DNA from: Antarcticibacterium arcticum
GTDB lineage: Bacteria > Bacteroidota > Bacteroidia > Flavobacteriales > Flavobacteriaceae
NCBI RefSeq assembly: GCF_007993795.1
Contig: NZ_CP042476.1
Location: 310,001-374,000 of the forward strand
Length of the DNA: 64,000 nt
Direction of reading: 5' to 3'
This document shows positions 24,078 through 34,077 of this stretch, in pieces; position 1 is the first letter of the stretch, and the number at the start of each line of letters is the position of its first letter. A program made the position numbers and the translations under genes. The notes beneath the pieces were generated by a model, which ran no database searches, was not told the origin of the DNA, and saw only the letters and a list, made by a program, of their open reading frames with translations.

Positions 24078-25460
24078 TTAATTAAGGTTTTTGGTGAAAT
24101 CGGTTATTTTACCAGCAATGGCTGTGGCTGCAGCAGTTAAAGGGCTTGCAAGGATCGTCCTCGCTCCCTGTCCCTGCCGGCCTTCAAAATTCCTGTTGCT
24201 GGTTGATACACAATATTCTCCTGCCGGGATCTTGTCATCATTCATTGCCAGGCAGGCAGAGCATCCCGGTTGCCGCAAGGTAAAACCGGCATCTTCAAAT
24301 ATTTGCTGTAGTCCTTCCGCCTTTATCTGCTCGGCTACTTTTCTTGATCCGGGGACGATGAGCGCATTCACATTTGCCGCTTTCTGCTTTCCTTTTATAT
24401 ATGCTGCTGCTGTCCTGAAATCCTCAATTCTCGAATTGGTACAGGACCCAATAAAGATCCAATTCACCTGCTTTTCAAGTAAGGACTCGCCGGGAATGAA
24501 GCCCATATACTCCAGTGCCTTTGCAGCACTTTTACCACCATTGAAAGGAATATTACCGGTAAGTTTTATTCCCATTCCGGGATTGGTACCATAGGTGATC
24601 ATTGGTTCAATATCTTCCGCATCAAGAGAGAATTCTTTGTCAAATTCAGCTTCAGCATCGGTTTTAAGAGCTTTCCATTTCTCCTTCAGCATCTCAAATT
24701 GTTCGCCTTGGGGTGCAAATTCCCGTCCTTTCATATATTCAAAAGTAGTCTCATCTGGCGCGATCAACCCCCCGCGGGCTCCCATTTCAATGCTCATATT
24801 GCATACGGTCATCCTGCCCTCCATGGACATTTCTTCAAATACGTTACCTGCATATTCACAAAAGTATCCGGTGCCCGAATTTGTTCCCAGTTGACTAATG
24901 ATATAAAGGATCACATCTTTTGGAAGCACTCCCGGCTTTAATTTTCCGTTTACGTTCACACGTAATTTTTTGGGTTTTTCAACCAGAACACACTGGCTGG
25001 CGAAAACCTGCGCTACCTGGCTGGTCCCAATTCCAAAGGCGATCGTGCCGAAAGCACCGTGGGTGGAAGTGTGGCTGTCGCCGCAAACGATTGTCATCCC
25101 CGGCTGTGTGATCCCCAGCTCAGGGGCCATCACGTGAACGATCCCATTAAATGGATGGCCAAGGCCGTAAAGGTTTATATTGTTTTCTTCGCAGTTTTGT
25201 GTGAGTTCCTTAAGCTGTTTTCTGGAAAGCAGGTCTTTGATAGGTAAATGCTGGTTCAGGGTAGGCGTATTATGATCTGCCGTCGCAACTGTCTTTTCCG
25301 GCCGGAAAACCGGAATGTCACGCTCCCGAAGTTCATTAAAGGCCTGAGGGCTGGTTACTTCGTGGATCAAATGCTTATCTATATATAGAACATCCGGGCC
25401 GTTGGGAATAGACTCCACGACGTGCGAATCCCATATTTTATCAAATAAAGTCTTTTTCAT
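24078..25460 (-). CDS. leuC: 3-isopropylmalate dehydratase, large subunit
   Basis: A 460-residue aconitase-superfamily protein. The iron-sulfur ligands are in FIGSCTNSR and RQPGCSACLAMN. The substrate segment VCGDSHTSTHGAFG is also intact. It forms the catalytic subunit with LeuD. The stop of leuA overlaps its ATG (TGATG). Confidence 0.97.
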   Translation of the reverse strand: MKKTLFDKIWDSHVVESIPNGPDVLYIDKHLIHEVTSPQAFNELRERDIPVFRPEKTVATADHNTPTLNQHLPIKDLLSRKQLKELTQNCEENNINLYGLGHPFNGIVHVMAPELGITQPGMTIVCGDSHTSTHGAFGTIAFGIGTSQVAQVFASQCVLVEKPKKLRVNVNGKLKPGVLPKDVILYIISQLGTNSGTGYFCEYAGNVFEEMSMEGRMTVCNMSIEMGARGGLIAPDETTFEYMKGREFAPQGEQFEMLKEKWKALKTDAEAEFDKEFSLDAEDIEPMITYGTNPGMGIKLTGNIPFNGGKSAAKALEYMGFIPGESLLEKQVNWIFIGSCTNSRIEDFRTAAAYIKGKQKAANVNALIVPGSRKVAEQIKAEGLQQIFEDAGFTLRQPGCSACLAMNDDKIPAGEYCVSTSNRNFEGRQGQGARTILASPLTAAATAIAGKITDFTKNLN

Positions 25461-26629
25461 CAGGCTATAGCTCGGTTCTTAAATGAAATGGACATGATCT
25501 CATGAAGGTCTGTATCGGCTACCTCTTTCCTGTGATCGGCATAACTAAGGAATTCTGCATAGACTATGTCCAGCTGAAGTTTCGTCAACTCATAGCCCAT
25601 TTTTTTGGCTTTGTAGGCCAGGGCCGCCCTGCCGCTTCTGGCGGTTAAAACAATGGCAGATTCTGTTACCCCCACATCGGCCGGGTCAATGATCTCATAG
25701 GTTTCCCTGTTTTTGATGACCCCGTCCTGGTGAATGCCCGAGCTGTGTGCAAAAGCGTTGGCTCCTACAATGGCTTTATTTGGTTGTACGAACATTCCCA
25801 TTTCCCTGGAGACCAGGTTGCTTAAAGCATATAAAAGCTTTGGCTGTATATTGGTGTGCAGGTTCAGGGTAGGATGTTGCCTAAGGATCATGACAACTTC
25901 TTCCAGTGCCGTATTTCCCGCGCGTTCACCAATGCCATTAATGGTACATTCTATTTGCCTGGCGCCGTTCATAATTCCCGCAATAGCATTGGCTGTAGCC
26001 AGTCCCAGGTCATTATGGCAATGGCAGGAAATAGTTACCTTTTCAATATCCTTTACATGGTCCTTAAGATATTTGATCTTTTTTCCATATTCTTCGGGAA
26101 GGCAGTAGCCGGTGGTGTCGGGGATATTCAATACGGTCGCGCCGGCTTCCACTGCTGCTGTACAAACCCTGGCCAGGTATTCATTATCTGTCCTGCCGGC
26201 ATCTTCAGCATAAAATTCCACGTCATCCACGAAATTCTTCGCATAGGAAACAGCCTCCCTGGCGCGAACAATGATCTCCTCCCGGGTCGAGTTGAACTTA
26301 TATTTTATATGAGAATCTGAAGTGCCAATGCCTGTATGTATTCTGGGTCTTCTCGCATGTTTGAGCGCTTCAGCAGCTACTTCGATATCTTTTTTAACCG
26401 CACGGGTGAGTGCGCAAACCGATGCATTCTTTACCAGTCTGGATATTTCTTTTACGGATTTGAAATCGCCGGGACTGGAAACAGGAAAACCGGCTTCTAT
26501 AACGTCAACTCCCAGGGAATCCAATTTATCAGCAATCTTTAGTTTTTGAGTGGTGTTTAATTTGCAGCCGGGAACCTGCTCGCCATCCCGTAAGGTCGTG
26601 TCAAAAATTTCTATCTTTCCATTACTCAT
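25460..26629 (-). CDS. leuA: 2-isopropylmalate synthase, short form
   Basis: A 389-residue DRE-TIM metallolyase. DTTLRDGEQVPG (10-21) and the HCHNDLGLATANA metal motif are present, followed by GIGERAGNTALEE. The length ends shortly after the catalytic and linker regions, so the C-terminal leucine-binding regulatory domain of the roughly 520-residue enzymes is missing. Feedback control by leucine is therefore not expected through that domain. Citramalate or homocitrate synthase are alternatives for short family members, but the leuCDB context favours LeuA. Confidence 0.93.
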   Translation of the reverse strand: MSNGKIEIFDTTLRDGEQVPGCKLNTTQKLKIADKLDSLGVDVIEAGFPVSSPGDFKSVKEISRLVKNASVCALTRAVKKDIEVAAEALKHARRPRIHTGIGTSDSHIKYKFNSTREEIIVRAREAVSYAKNFVDDVEFYAEDAGRTDNEYLARVCTAAVEAGATVLNIPDTTGYCLPEEYGKKIKYLKDHVKDIEKVTISCHCHNDLGLATANAIAGIMNGARQIECTINGIGERAGNTALEEVVMILRQHPTLNLHTNIQPKLLYALSNLVSREMGMFVQPNKAIVGANAFAHSSGIHQDGVIKNRETYEIIDPADVGVTESAIVLTARSGRAALAYKAKKMGYELTKLQLDIVYAEFLSYADHRKEVADTDLHEIMSISFKNRAIA

Positions 26630-26641
26630 ATCACGTTTTAT

Positions 26642-26665
26642 TTACTTTATCTTTAACTAAAGTAA
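26642..26665. promoter_or_regulatory. Candidate leu operator: TTACTTTA-N8-TAAAGTAA
   Basis: A perfect 8-bp inverted repeat with an 8-bp spacer, ending 13 bp upstream of the leuA ATG and in the divergent region shared with the 26778 gene. Position and symmetry suit a dimeric repressor or a leader hairpin. No regulator can be assigned. Confidence 0.4.
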
Positions 26666-26777
26666 CATTCCGGCCTGCAATGCTACCTCTATAAGATATG
26701 ATGGTTACGATAATGGGTTAATGGAATGACACTTTAAAAACGTTGACAATCAATAAGTTAACCCTGCTTCTGTTACG

Positions 26778-28322
26778 ATGACCAATGATTTAACTGAAAA
26801 CCTATTTAGCCTCATAAAATCCCTTACCCCATCTGAAAAGAGACAATTTTCTTTATATGTGGGAAGGATAGGGGTGAATGCAGAGAGTAAATTCCTTAAT
26901 TTATTCAAGGTGATCTCTGCCCAAAAGGTTTATAATGAGAAGTTGATCCTGGAGAAGACCAACATAAGCAAGCAACAGTTATCCAATGTAAAAGGCCACC
27001 TTTACAAACAGTTGCTCATTAGCCTTAAACTCAACCCCGTACATCAAAGCATACCTATTAACATTAGGGAACAACTTGATTTTGCCTCGATACTTTACAG
27101 GAAAGGATTGTATAAGCAAAGCCTTAAAATACTGGACAAGGTAAAAGCTACCGCTTTACATTACGAGGAGAAGAATATTGCCTATGAGATCCTCGAATGG
27201 GAGAAGATCATAGAATCCCAATACATTACCCGTAGTATCCACAACCGGGCAGAGAGTCTCATTAAGCAAACCGAAGAACTTAGCGACCTTAACCTGATCG
27301 CGGGGAAATTATCAAATCTTTCCCTGCAGCTTTACAGCATTTTTCTTAAGATGGGGTATGCCAGAACAGAGGAGGAAGCAAGGTCAATAAAGGAATATTT
27401 CAGGGATAGCCTCCCGGAATATGATTTTTCAAAGCTGGGCTTCAGGGAGAAATTGTGGCTGTACAAGGCCTCGTTATGGTATAGCTTTTTAATCCAGGAT
27501 TTCCTGTCCTGTTTTAGGTATTCCTCAAAGTGGATCGCATTGTTTGATGAATACCCGCACATGGTATCTGTGCACCCGGTGTCCTATCTTCGGGGAAATC
27601 ATTACTTACTGGAGGCTCTGTTTTACCTAAATCATACCCGTCTTTTTGAAACTACTCTGCAAAATTTTGAAAATAAATTAAAAGATCCCAAGATCCCGGA
27701 TGATGACAATATCGCGGCCCTGGCTTTCCTCTATGTTTATTCTAATAAACTGAACCTTCGGTTTATGAAAGGAGATTTTTCAAATGGAGAACCATTGGTA
27801 GAAAAGATCCAGAAAAAAATTAAAAAATTTGATGGCAGGATAGATCATCATCACATAATGGTCTTTTATTACAAAATAGCTTCCCTGTATTTTGGAGATG
27901 AGAATTATTTAAAATGCATTGCTTTCCTCAAAAAGATAATTAATGATAAATCTTTAGAAATGCGGGAAGATCTCATGTGCTTTGCCAGGATCCTAAATCT
28001 CGTGGCCCATTATGAGGTGGGAAAAGATTACCATTTGGATAGTCTTATACGCTCTACATATAAATTCCTGATTAAAATGAATGATCTTCATGAAGTACAA
28101 AAGGAAATGATAAAATTTCTCCGGAATTTACCAGAGGTTTCACCCCTGGAAATCAAAGAGGAGTTTAAAAAATTGCACAGTAAATTAAAGCAGTATGAAG
28201 ATCATCCTTATGAGAAAAGAGCTTTTCTTTACCTGGATATAATTTCCTGGCTGGAGAGCAATATCGAGAACAGGCCCGTGGCAGAAATAGTTGCTGAAAA
28301 GGCAAGGCTGGTAACAAGGTAA
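26778..28322 (+). CDS. Conserved hypothetical helical-repeat protein
   Basis: A 514-residue soluble protein that is almost entirely alpha-helical by composition (many Leu, Lys and Glu, aromatic residues spaced as in TPR-like helices). The N-terminal segment LIKSLTPSEKRQFSLYVGR is distinctive. Repeats of paired helices are visible across about 80-480, but none gives a clean TPR consensus. No signal peptide or catalytic motif. It stands alone on the plus strand between leuA and a MATE gene. The function is unknown, and a scaffolding role is only a guess from its helical character. Confidence 0.75.
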   Translation: MTNDLTENLFSLIKSLTPSEKRQFSLYVGRIGVNAESKFLNLFKVISAQKVYNEKLILEKTNISKQQLSNVKGHLYKQLLISLKLNPVHQSIPINIREQLDFASILYRKGLYKQSLKILDKVKATALHYEEKNIAYEILEWEKIIESQYITRSIHNRAESLIKQTEELSDLNLIAGKLSNLSLQLYSIFLKMGYARTEEEARSIKEYFRDSLPEYDFSKLGFREKLWLYKASLWYSFLIQDFLSCFRYSSKWIALFDEYPHMVSVHPVSYLRGNHYLLEALFYLNHTRLFETTLQNFENKLKDPKIPDDDNIAALAFLYVYSNKLNLRFMKGDFSNGEPLVEKIQKKIKKFDGRIDHHHIMVFYYKIASLYFGDENYLKCIAFLKKIINDKSLEMREDLMCFARILNLVAHYEVGKDYHLDSLIRSTYKFLIKMNDLHEVQKEMIKFLRNLPEVSPLEIKEEFKKLHSKLKQYEDHPYEKRAFLYLDIISWLESNIENRPVAEIVAEKARLVTR

Positions 28323-28336
28323 TCCCCCTTCATTTT

Positions 28337-29707
28337 TCAATTCCGGTATTTAAACACCCGCATCTTCCAGTACCCCATTTTAAAATAGATGAAGGCAACT
28401 ATTGCGGCGATGAGATTTGATATAGGAAATGCCCACCAGATCCCTTCATAACTAAGGGGGGTATTATAGGATAGAACATACGCCAGGGGAAATCTTACCA
28501 CCCAAAGGCTAAGAATAGAGATTAGCATGGACGCTTTTGTGAATCCTGCCCCATTAAATGTTCCGTTCATTACCTGTTGTACTCCTAAAAGTCCGAAGCT
28601 TGGTGCCATAATTTTAATGAAAAGGGCGCCATCCCTAATTACTTCAGGATCGTTGGGGATAAAAAATGCTGTAAGTGTTTCAGCAAATATGAAGAGGATG
28701 ATCCCCAATCCCGTGAGGCCGAAGAACGCAATCTTATTGCTAAGGTTTGCAACCTGTTCTGCACGTTTAATTTTCCTTGCTCCAATGTTTTGTCCTATTA
28801 GTGAGGTAGTGGCAATTCCCAGTCCCAGTGCGGGGATCACTATAAAACTTAGAATCCTCGCTCCAATCCCGTAAGCTGCAACAATTTCACTTCCAAAACT
28901 TGTTACAAGGATCACCATCATTGTCATACCAAGTGCCCTGGTAGACTGTTCTACACTCGCGGGAAACCCAAGATTGAAAGTTCGTTTCAGGTTGATCATA
29001 TCAAAGTACATGGAGGATAATTTTATTTTAATCCCATTTTTTCCCCGGAACAAAATGTAAAGTCCAATTGCCGCGGAAAGTCCCTGTGTGATGATGCTGG
29101 CCACCGCCGCTCCCGCCACCCCGTAACCTGGAATAGGACCATAACCGTAAATAAAAAGCGGGTCTAATACCAGGTTTAAAAAAACAGTGAACAGGATTAT
29201 ATACACCGGTAGCATTACATTGCCAATGCCCCGCATAAGGGATTGAAAAATAAAGAAGAGAAACAGGAAAACGAATCCAAAGGAGGAAACTTTAAAATAT
29301 GCTACAGAATCATCATAAATCTCTGGCCCGGCCCCAATAATGGTCATTAAGGGCCCTGCAGAAAAATAACTTATAACTGCAAGTACAATAGAAATAAGCA
29401 AAATTAAAAACACACTTTGGGAAGAGCTGTAATTCACCATTTTCTGGTTATCTGCGCCTTTGTATTGTGCTACCATCACTGTACCGGCCAGGGTTAACCC
29501 TGAACCTATTGAGAGAACAAGGAAGAGAACAGGGAAACTTAAACTTACGGCTGCCACTGCATCGGCTCCAAGTCTACCCAACCAAAATGTATCTATTAGT
29601 TGGTAAGTGGTTTGAAGAATATTTGCAAAAATTATGGGAAGGGCTAAGCTTACAAGCGAAGTAAATATTTTTCCTTCAGTATATATATTGGGACCAGTAG
29701 GCTTCAT
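28337..29707 (-). CDS. MATE-family efflux transporter
   Basis: About 456 residues with twelve hydrophobic segments in two similar halves, the MATE/NorM arrangement. QLIDTFWLGRLGADAVAAVSL near the N-terminus is a typical first-half signature (quoted region about residues 36-56), and ASVEQSTRALGM begins the second half. It exports drugs or metabolites with sodium or proton antiport. The ATG at 29707 is preferred over the TTG three codons upstream. The substrate is unknown. Confidence 0.9.
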   Translation of the reverse strand: MKPTGPNIYTEGKIFTSLVSLALPIIFANILQTTYQLIDTFWLGRLGADAVAAVSLSFPVLFLVLSIGSGLTLAGTVMVAQYKGADNQKMVNYSSSQSVFLILLISIVLAVISYFSAGPLMTIIGAGPEIYDDSVAYFKVSSFGFVFLFLFFIFQSLMRGIGNVMLPVYIILFTVFLNLVLDPLFIYGYGPIPGYGVAGAAVASIITQGLSAAIGLYILFRGKNGIKIKLSSMYFDMINLKRTFNLGFPASVEQSTRALGMTMMVILVTSFGSEIVAAYGIGARILSFIVIPALGLGIATTSLIGQNIGARKIKRAEQVANLSNKIAFFGLTGLGIILFIFAETLTAFFIPNDPEVIRDGALFIKIMAPSFGLLGVQQVMNGTFNGAGFTKASMLISILSLWVVRFPLAYVLSYNTPLSYEGIWWAFPISNLIAAIVAFIYFKMGYWKMRVFKYRN

Positions 29708-29778
29708 TACCTGCAAATTTAAAAGAATACGCAGGGAAGGGGTACTAAAATTTACTTAATAAATAATTTAATGAAGGC

Positions 29779-30480
29779 TTATTTACAGGCATCCCAAACA
29801 GGATCAACGGGTGGTGGTGCAAGAACCTCTATTTCTTCTTTGCTCACGGGATGTACAAAGGAGAGTTTGCGGGCATGTAAATGTATGCTGGCGTCCTTAT
29901 TACTGCGGTCAAAACCATATTTAAGGTCGCCTTTAATTGGGCAGCCAATTGCTGAAAGCTGGCTCCTTATCTGGTGATGTCTTCCTGTTTCAAGATCTAT
30001 TTCCAGCAGGTAATAGTTGTCCAGTTTTTTCAAAATTATATAATGAAGGATAGCTCTTTTACTTTCAGGCACCTCCCTGGTATGGGCAACAGATTTATTT
30101 TGCTTGGTGTTTCTTTTCAGGTAATGTACCAGGGAATCCTGTTGTTTTGGAGGCGCATTTTTAACTATGGCCCAATAGGTTTTATTTGCGTCCTTCTCCT
30201 TGAAAAGTTTATTAAGCCTGGGTAGGGCTTTTGAGGTTTTGGCAAACAAAACGATCCCGCTGGTGGGACGGTCCAGTCTATGCACCACTCCCAGGTAGAC
30301 ATTCCCGGGTTTGTTATATTTTTCTTTGATATATTCCTTCACCACCTCGCTCAAGGGAACATCTCCGGTCTTATCTCCCTGAACAATATCCCCCGGCCTT
30401 TTATTCACAATGATCACGTGATTATCCTCATACAAGACCTGCAGGTTCCGGGAGGTGGATATGATTTTATCTGAATTCAA
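29779..30480 (-). CDS. RluA-family RNA pseudouridine synthase
   Basis: 233 residues with the catalytic aspartate Asp70 in HRLDRPTSGIVLFA, the hallmark of the RluA group. Downstream it has the family segments LLEIDLETGRHHQIRSQL and GDLKYGF. It has no N-terminal S4 domain, so it resembles the short RluA/TruC-like enzymes. The start is TTG at 30480, since no in-frame ATG precedes the first conserved strand. The target RNA cannot be assigned. Confidence 0.88.
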   Translation of the reverse strand: MNSDKIISTSRNLQVLYEDNHVIIVNKRPGDIVQGDKTGDVPLSEVVKEYIKEKYNKPGNVYLGVVHRLDRPTSGIVLFAKTSKALPRLNKLFKEKDANKTYWAIVKNAPPKQQDSLVHYLKRNTKQNKSVAHTREVPESKRAILHYIILKKLDNYYLLEIDLETGRHHQIRSQLSAIGCPIKGDLKYGFDRSNKDASIHLHARKLSFVHPVSKEEIEVLAPPPVDPVWDACK

Positions 30481-30557
30481 ATTTCTATAATTTCAAGGGA
30501 ATTTTTCGCAGTCTCCCAAAACATGTATTTTAACTCCTAACCCCTAACTCATAACAA

Positions 30558-31376
30558 TCAATACTGCTCCTCATCTGAAGGGAAACTGCTGCTCTTCACA
30601 TCATCACGGTAATCTTCAAAGGCCTTTGTCATCACAGCGTGAAGATCGGCATATCTTCTTAAGAAACGCGGATTAAACTCGTGGTTCATTCCCAGCATAT
30701 CGTGAATCACCAGTACCTGCCCATCAACCCCGTTTCCGGCACCAATTCCAATAACTGGAATGGAAAGACTTTCTGCCACTTCTTTGGCCAGTTTGGCCGG
30801 GACTTTTTCAAGGACCAGTGCAAAACATCCCATTTTTTCAAGCAGCAATGCATCGCTCTTTAATTTTTCGGCTTCCTGCTCTTCTTTTGCCCGCACCGTA
30901 TAGGTGCCAAATTTATAAATAGATTGGGGGGTAAGTCCTAAATGGCCCATAACGGGAATTCCCGCATTCAGTATTCTTTTTACTGAATCTTTTATCTCCT
31001 TGCCGCCTTCCAGTTTAACTGCATGCCCACCGCTCTCTTTCATTATCCTGATGGCAGACCGCAAAGCTTCTTTAGGATCGCTCTGGTAACTTCCAAAGGG
31101 GAGATCAACTACCACAAGAGATCTTTCAATCCCCCGTATTACGCTGGCAGCATGGTAGATCATTTGATCCAGGGTAATAGGTAGCGTAGTCTCATGTCCT
31201 GCCATAACATTACTGGCCGAGTCACCCACAAGGATCACATCAATTCCTGCCCCGTCAACTATTTGTGCCATACTAAAATCGTAGGCGGTTAACATGGCTA
31301 TTTTCTCTCCGTTGGCCTTCATCTCTACCAGAGATTTGGTGGTAACACGTTTGTATTGTTTTTTTGCGACTGACAT
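30558..31376 (-). CDS. panB: 3-methyl-2-oxobutanoate hydroxymethyltransferase
   Basis: A 272-residue TIM-barrel protein of family length. LTAYDFSMA, VGDSASNVMAGHETTLPITL, VKLEGG and GIGAGNGVDGQVLVIHD are conserved. It transfers a hydroxymethyl group to 2-oxoisovalerate, the first committed step of pantothenate synthesis, and so draws on the product of IlvD. Its reverse-strand neighbours show no pathway link. Confidence 0.97.
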   Translation of the reverse strand: MSVAKKQYKRVTTKSLVEMKANGEKIAMLTAYDFSMAQIVDGAGIDVILVGDSASNVMAGHETTLPITLDQMIYHAASVIRGIERSLVVVDLPFGSYQSDPKEALRSAIRIMKESGGHAVKLEGGKEIKDSVKRILNAGIPVMGHLGLTPQSIYKFGTYTVRAKEEQEAEKLKSDALLLEKMGCFALVLEKVPAKLAKEVAESLSIPVIGIGAGNGVDGQVLVIHDMLGMNHEFNPRFLRRYADLHAVMTKAFEDYRDDVKSSSFPSDEEQY

Positions 31377-31440
31377 TCGGTTTTGGTTTTAAGTGAAGTA
31401 AAAGTAGTAAATTAGGAGGCTACATTCAAACCCTGAAATA

Positions 31441-31902
31441 ATGAAACATCTGCAAATATTCATCCTTCTCCTGCTTAGCACTTCAGGCTTTGCACAAAAC
31501 CAACCAGAAGATGACAAAGTAAAAAAGGTGGTTACAGATTTTTTTGAGGCATTCCATCAACAGGATTCCCTGGCGCTTCGTGAATTAGCTCATCCAAATG
31601 TCATCATGCAGTCTGTTTCCACAAATCCTGCGGGGGAGACAAAGGTAGTAACAGTAGACTACGGGAATTTTCTCAAATCTATAGTTTCTATTCCTGCCTC
31701 CACCAAATTTGAGGAAAAACTGCATTCTTTTGATGTAACAATGAATGGATCACTGGCTACCATTGTTACTCCGTTTTCATTTTATTTAAACGGGAATTTA
31801 AGTCATTGTGGAGTCAATTCCTTTACAATGGTTAAGGAAGCAGAAGAATGGAAGATAGTGCATATTATAGACACCCGCATTAAGGAAGGATGTAAGGAAT
31901 AA
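31441..31902 (+). CDS. Secreted NTF2-like (SnoaL/DUF4440-type) protein
   Basis: 153 residues. A signal peptide covers about 1-19 (ends SGFAQ). The rest has the pattern of a small cone-shaped NTF2-like fold: helix with VVTDFFEAFHQQDSLALRE, then strands ending in WKIVHIIDTRIK. Members act as enzymes, binders or immunity-like proteins, and no active-site set is recognisable. It lies alone between panB and a CPBP gene of opposite orientation. Confidence 0.75.
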   Translation: MKHLQIFILLLLSTSGFAQNQPEDDKVKKVVTDFFEAFHQQDSLALRELAHPNVIMQSVSTNPAGETKVVTVDYGNFLKSIVSIPASTKFEEKLHSFDVTMNGSLATIVTPFSFYLNGNLSHCGVNSFTMVKEAEEWKIVHIIDTRIKEGCKE

Positions 31903-31945
31903 ACAGCCTGAAATATTTGCTTCGGAAGAATCTATAATTTGTAGC

Positions 31946-32626
31946 TCAATTCAAAAGAATCTTCGGCAGCAGGATTAAAAACACAATTCCGTTATTCATT
32001 GCGTGCATAGCAATAGGCCAGAAAAGGCCATGATTCTCAATTTTTATCTTTCCGAAGAAATACCCTGCAATAATACGGGGCACAATTAAAAGGAACAGCA
32101 CAAAATTAAGATCAAAACCTTCAACGTAATTGTAGATATGCACCATACCAAAAATTACTGCCGTTAATAACCAAAGGATCCTGTAATGTTTATTGAGAAA
32201 AGTGCACAATCTCCTCTGCCAATTTTCGGGAATAAATTCCTTTAAAAAAATAAATGAAAGTATAAATGACAGAAAAAGAAAGCCAAATTTTATAAGCCAG
32301 TTTATATTTTCAGGAATTATAGCGATACCTATAACCAACAGCCACGAACACAAAAAAAATATCAGTTCATTCTGGGATGGTTTTATTAGGGTGCGGAACA
32401 TTCCTTCTTCAATTATGGGAGCAAAAACCACCGCCAGGAGGACAAGTCTCCAGGGATCTTCTTCCAGCAGCCTGTTAATGTCACTTTGCTGATATTGGTC
32501 AATTTCAAATTGGGGAAAGATCATTTTCAGCATTCCCAGCGAAATAAAGAAGAGGAAATAAAATCCCAGCATAGATCCAAAATTCCCAATAAGGTTTTTG
32601 ATCTTGGCTGTTGAGGTTCTTTCCAT
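31946..32626 (-). CDS. CPBP-family intramembrane glutamic protease
   Basis: 226 residues, with about six hydrophobic segments. The family motif EEGMFR (Glu73, Glu74, Arg78) and downstream motifs around FGMVHIYNY and HAMNN supply the catalytic glutamates, arginine and histidines of the CAAX-processing/bacteriocin-processing group. Substrate unknown. Confidence 0.82.
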   Translation of the reverse strand: MERTSTAKIKNLIGNFGSMLGFYFLFFISLGMLKMIFPQFEIDQYQQSDINRLLEEDPWRLVLLAVVFAPIIEEGMFRTLIKPSQNELIFFLCSWLLVIGIAIIPENINWLIKFGFLFLSFILSFIFLKEFIPENWQRRLCTFLNKHYRILWLLTAVIFGMVHIYNYVEGFDLNFVLFLLIVPRIIAGYFFGKIKIENHGLFWPIAMHAMNNGIVFLILLPKILLN

Positions 32627-32644
32627 TAATATAATTGCAGGTTT

Positions 32645-34077
32645 CTAGCAGTCACTTAAATTCACTCTCACTGCCAAACCTCCTTCAGAAGTTTCCTTAT
32701 ATTTTGAATTCATGTCTTTGGCCGTATCCCACATAGTTTCAATAACCTTGTCCAGTGGAACTTTCGCCTTGGTGGCATCACTTTCCATCGCTATTTCAGC
32801 GGCGTTTATAGCTTTAATGGCACCCATTGCATTCCTTTCTATGCAGGGAATTTGTACGAGCCCGCCAATGGGATCACAGGTAAGGCCCAGGTGATGTTCC
32901 ATGGCGATCTCGCTTGCCATTAGCACCTGTTCCGGTGTGCCGCCCATAGCTTCAGTTAAGGCTCCGGCGGCCATAGAAGATGAAACCCCAATTTCGGCCT
33001 GACATCCACCCATTGCTGCTGAAATAGTTGCGCCTTTTTTGAAGAGGCTGCCAATTTCCCCGGCTACCAGCATAAATCTTTTAATATCTTCGAAGGTTGC
33101 GTTGTGATTCTCAATCACAAGGTAGTACATAAGAACAGCGGGCACCGTACCGGCACTACCGTTGGTGGGCGCAGTAACCACGCGGCCAAGAGATGCGTTA
33201 ACCTCGTTTACGCTTATGGCGAATACGCTTACCCATTTTAAGATCTGGCGGAATTTCACTTCGGTCTTCCTAATGGTTTCCAGCCATTCTTCGGGAGAAA
33301 AATATTGTGCATCCCCAATAAGGCGCTTATGGATTTCAAAGGATCTACGATGTACGTTAAGTCCGCCAGGGAGTGTGCCCTCGGTATGGCAGCCAATGTA
33401 CATGGACTCTAACATCACATTCCAGATATCTCTTAACCCTGGTCAATATCTTCATCGCTGCGAAGGGACCTTTCATTTTCAAGAACAATTTGAGAAATAG
33501 ACTTATTTTGTTCTTTACAAAATTGTAAAAGTTCAGTCGCTTTTTCTATAGGGAAAGGAAAGCCCTCAAAACTTTCCATTTTTCGCTTAGCATTTTTTCG
33601 TTCCTCTTTTACTACAAAACCACCGCCAATAGAATAGAAAGAGGAGGATATGGTTTTTCCTTCCTTTAAAGTGGCCCGAAAGATCATACCGTTTGGATGG
33701 AAATCAAGAAATTTTCGGTTAAACCTAATATCTGTAGCCGGATCAAAAACAACCGTTCTTTCCCCATCCAGGTTTAAGCGCATAAAAACATTTATATTAT
33801 TAATCTCGGGGTCTATACTGTCAATATCCATTTTCACTGGATCAAATCCGCAAAGGCCTAACATCACCGCGATATCTGTAGCGTGTCCTTTTCCGGTAAG
33901 GGACAGCGATCCATAAAGATCTACAGCTATTCTTTCAACCTCATCAAAAACATTCTTTTGTCTAAGCTCTGCGATCCAGCGCTGTGCGGCACGCCATGGC
34001 CCCAAAGTATGGGAACTCGAAGGTCCAACGCCTATTTTTAGCATATCAAAAACACTAATACATTCTATTTTGCGCAT
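32645..34077 (-). pseudogene. sdaA: L-serine ammonia-lyase, interrupted by a single-base frameshift
   Basis: Two consecutive frames encode one iron-sulfur L-serine dehydratase of about 477 residues. The N-terminal half (34077 to 33433) has VGPSSSHTLGPWRAA and the beta domain. The C-terminal half (about 33437 to 32645) has TNGSAGTVPAVLMYY and the cluster cysteines in GGCQAEIGVS, LTCDPIGG and QIPCIERN. The break is at plus-strand CCC 33437-33439 (GGG in the coding strand). One added base gives DQGLRDIWNVMLESM, the expected join. It deaminates serine to pyruvate. As with ilvA, menF and menB, an assembly error is the likeliest cause. Confidence 0.9.

Noticed and set aside
22372..26629. Many long plus-strand reading frames opposite leuABCD
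   Set aside because: They are shadows of strongly conserved minus-strand enzymes.
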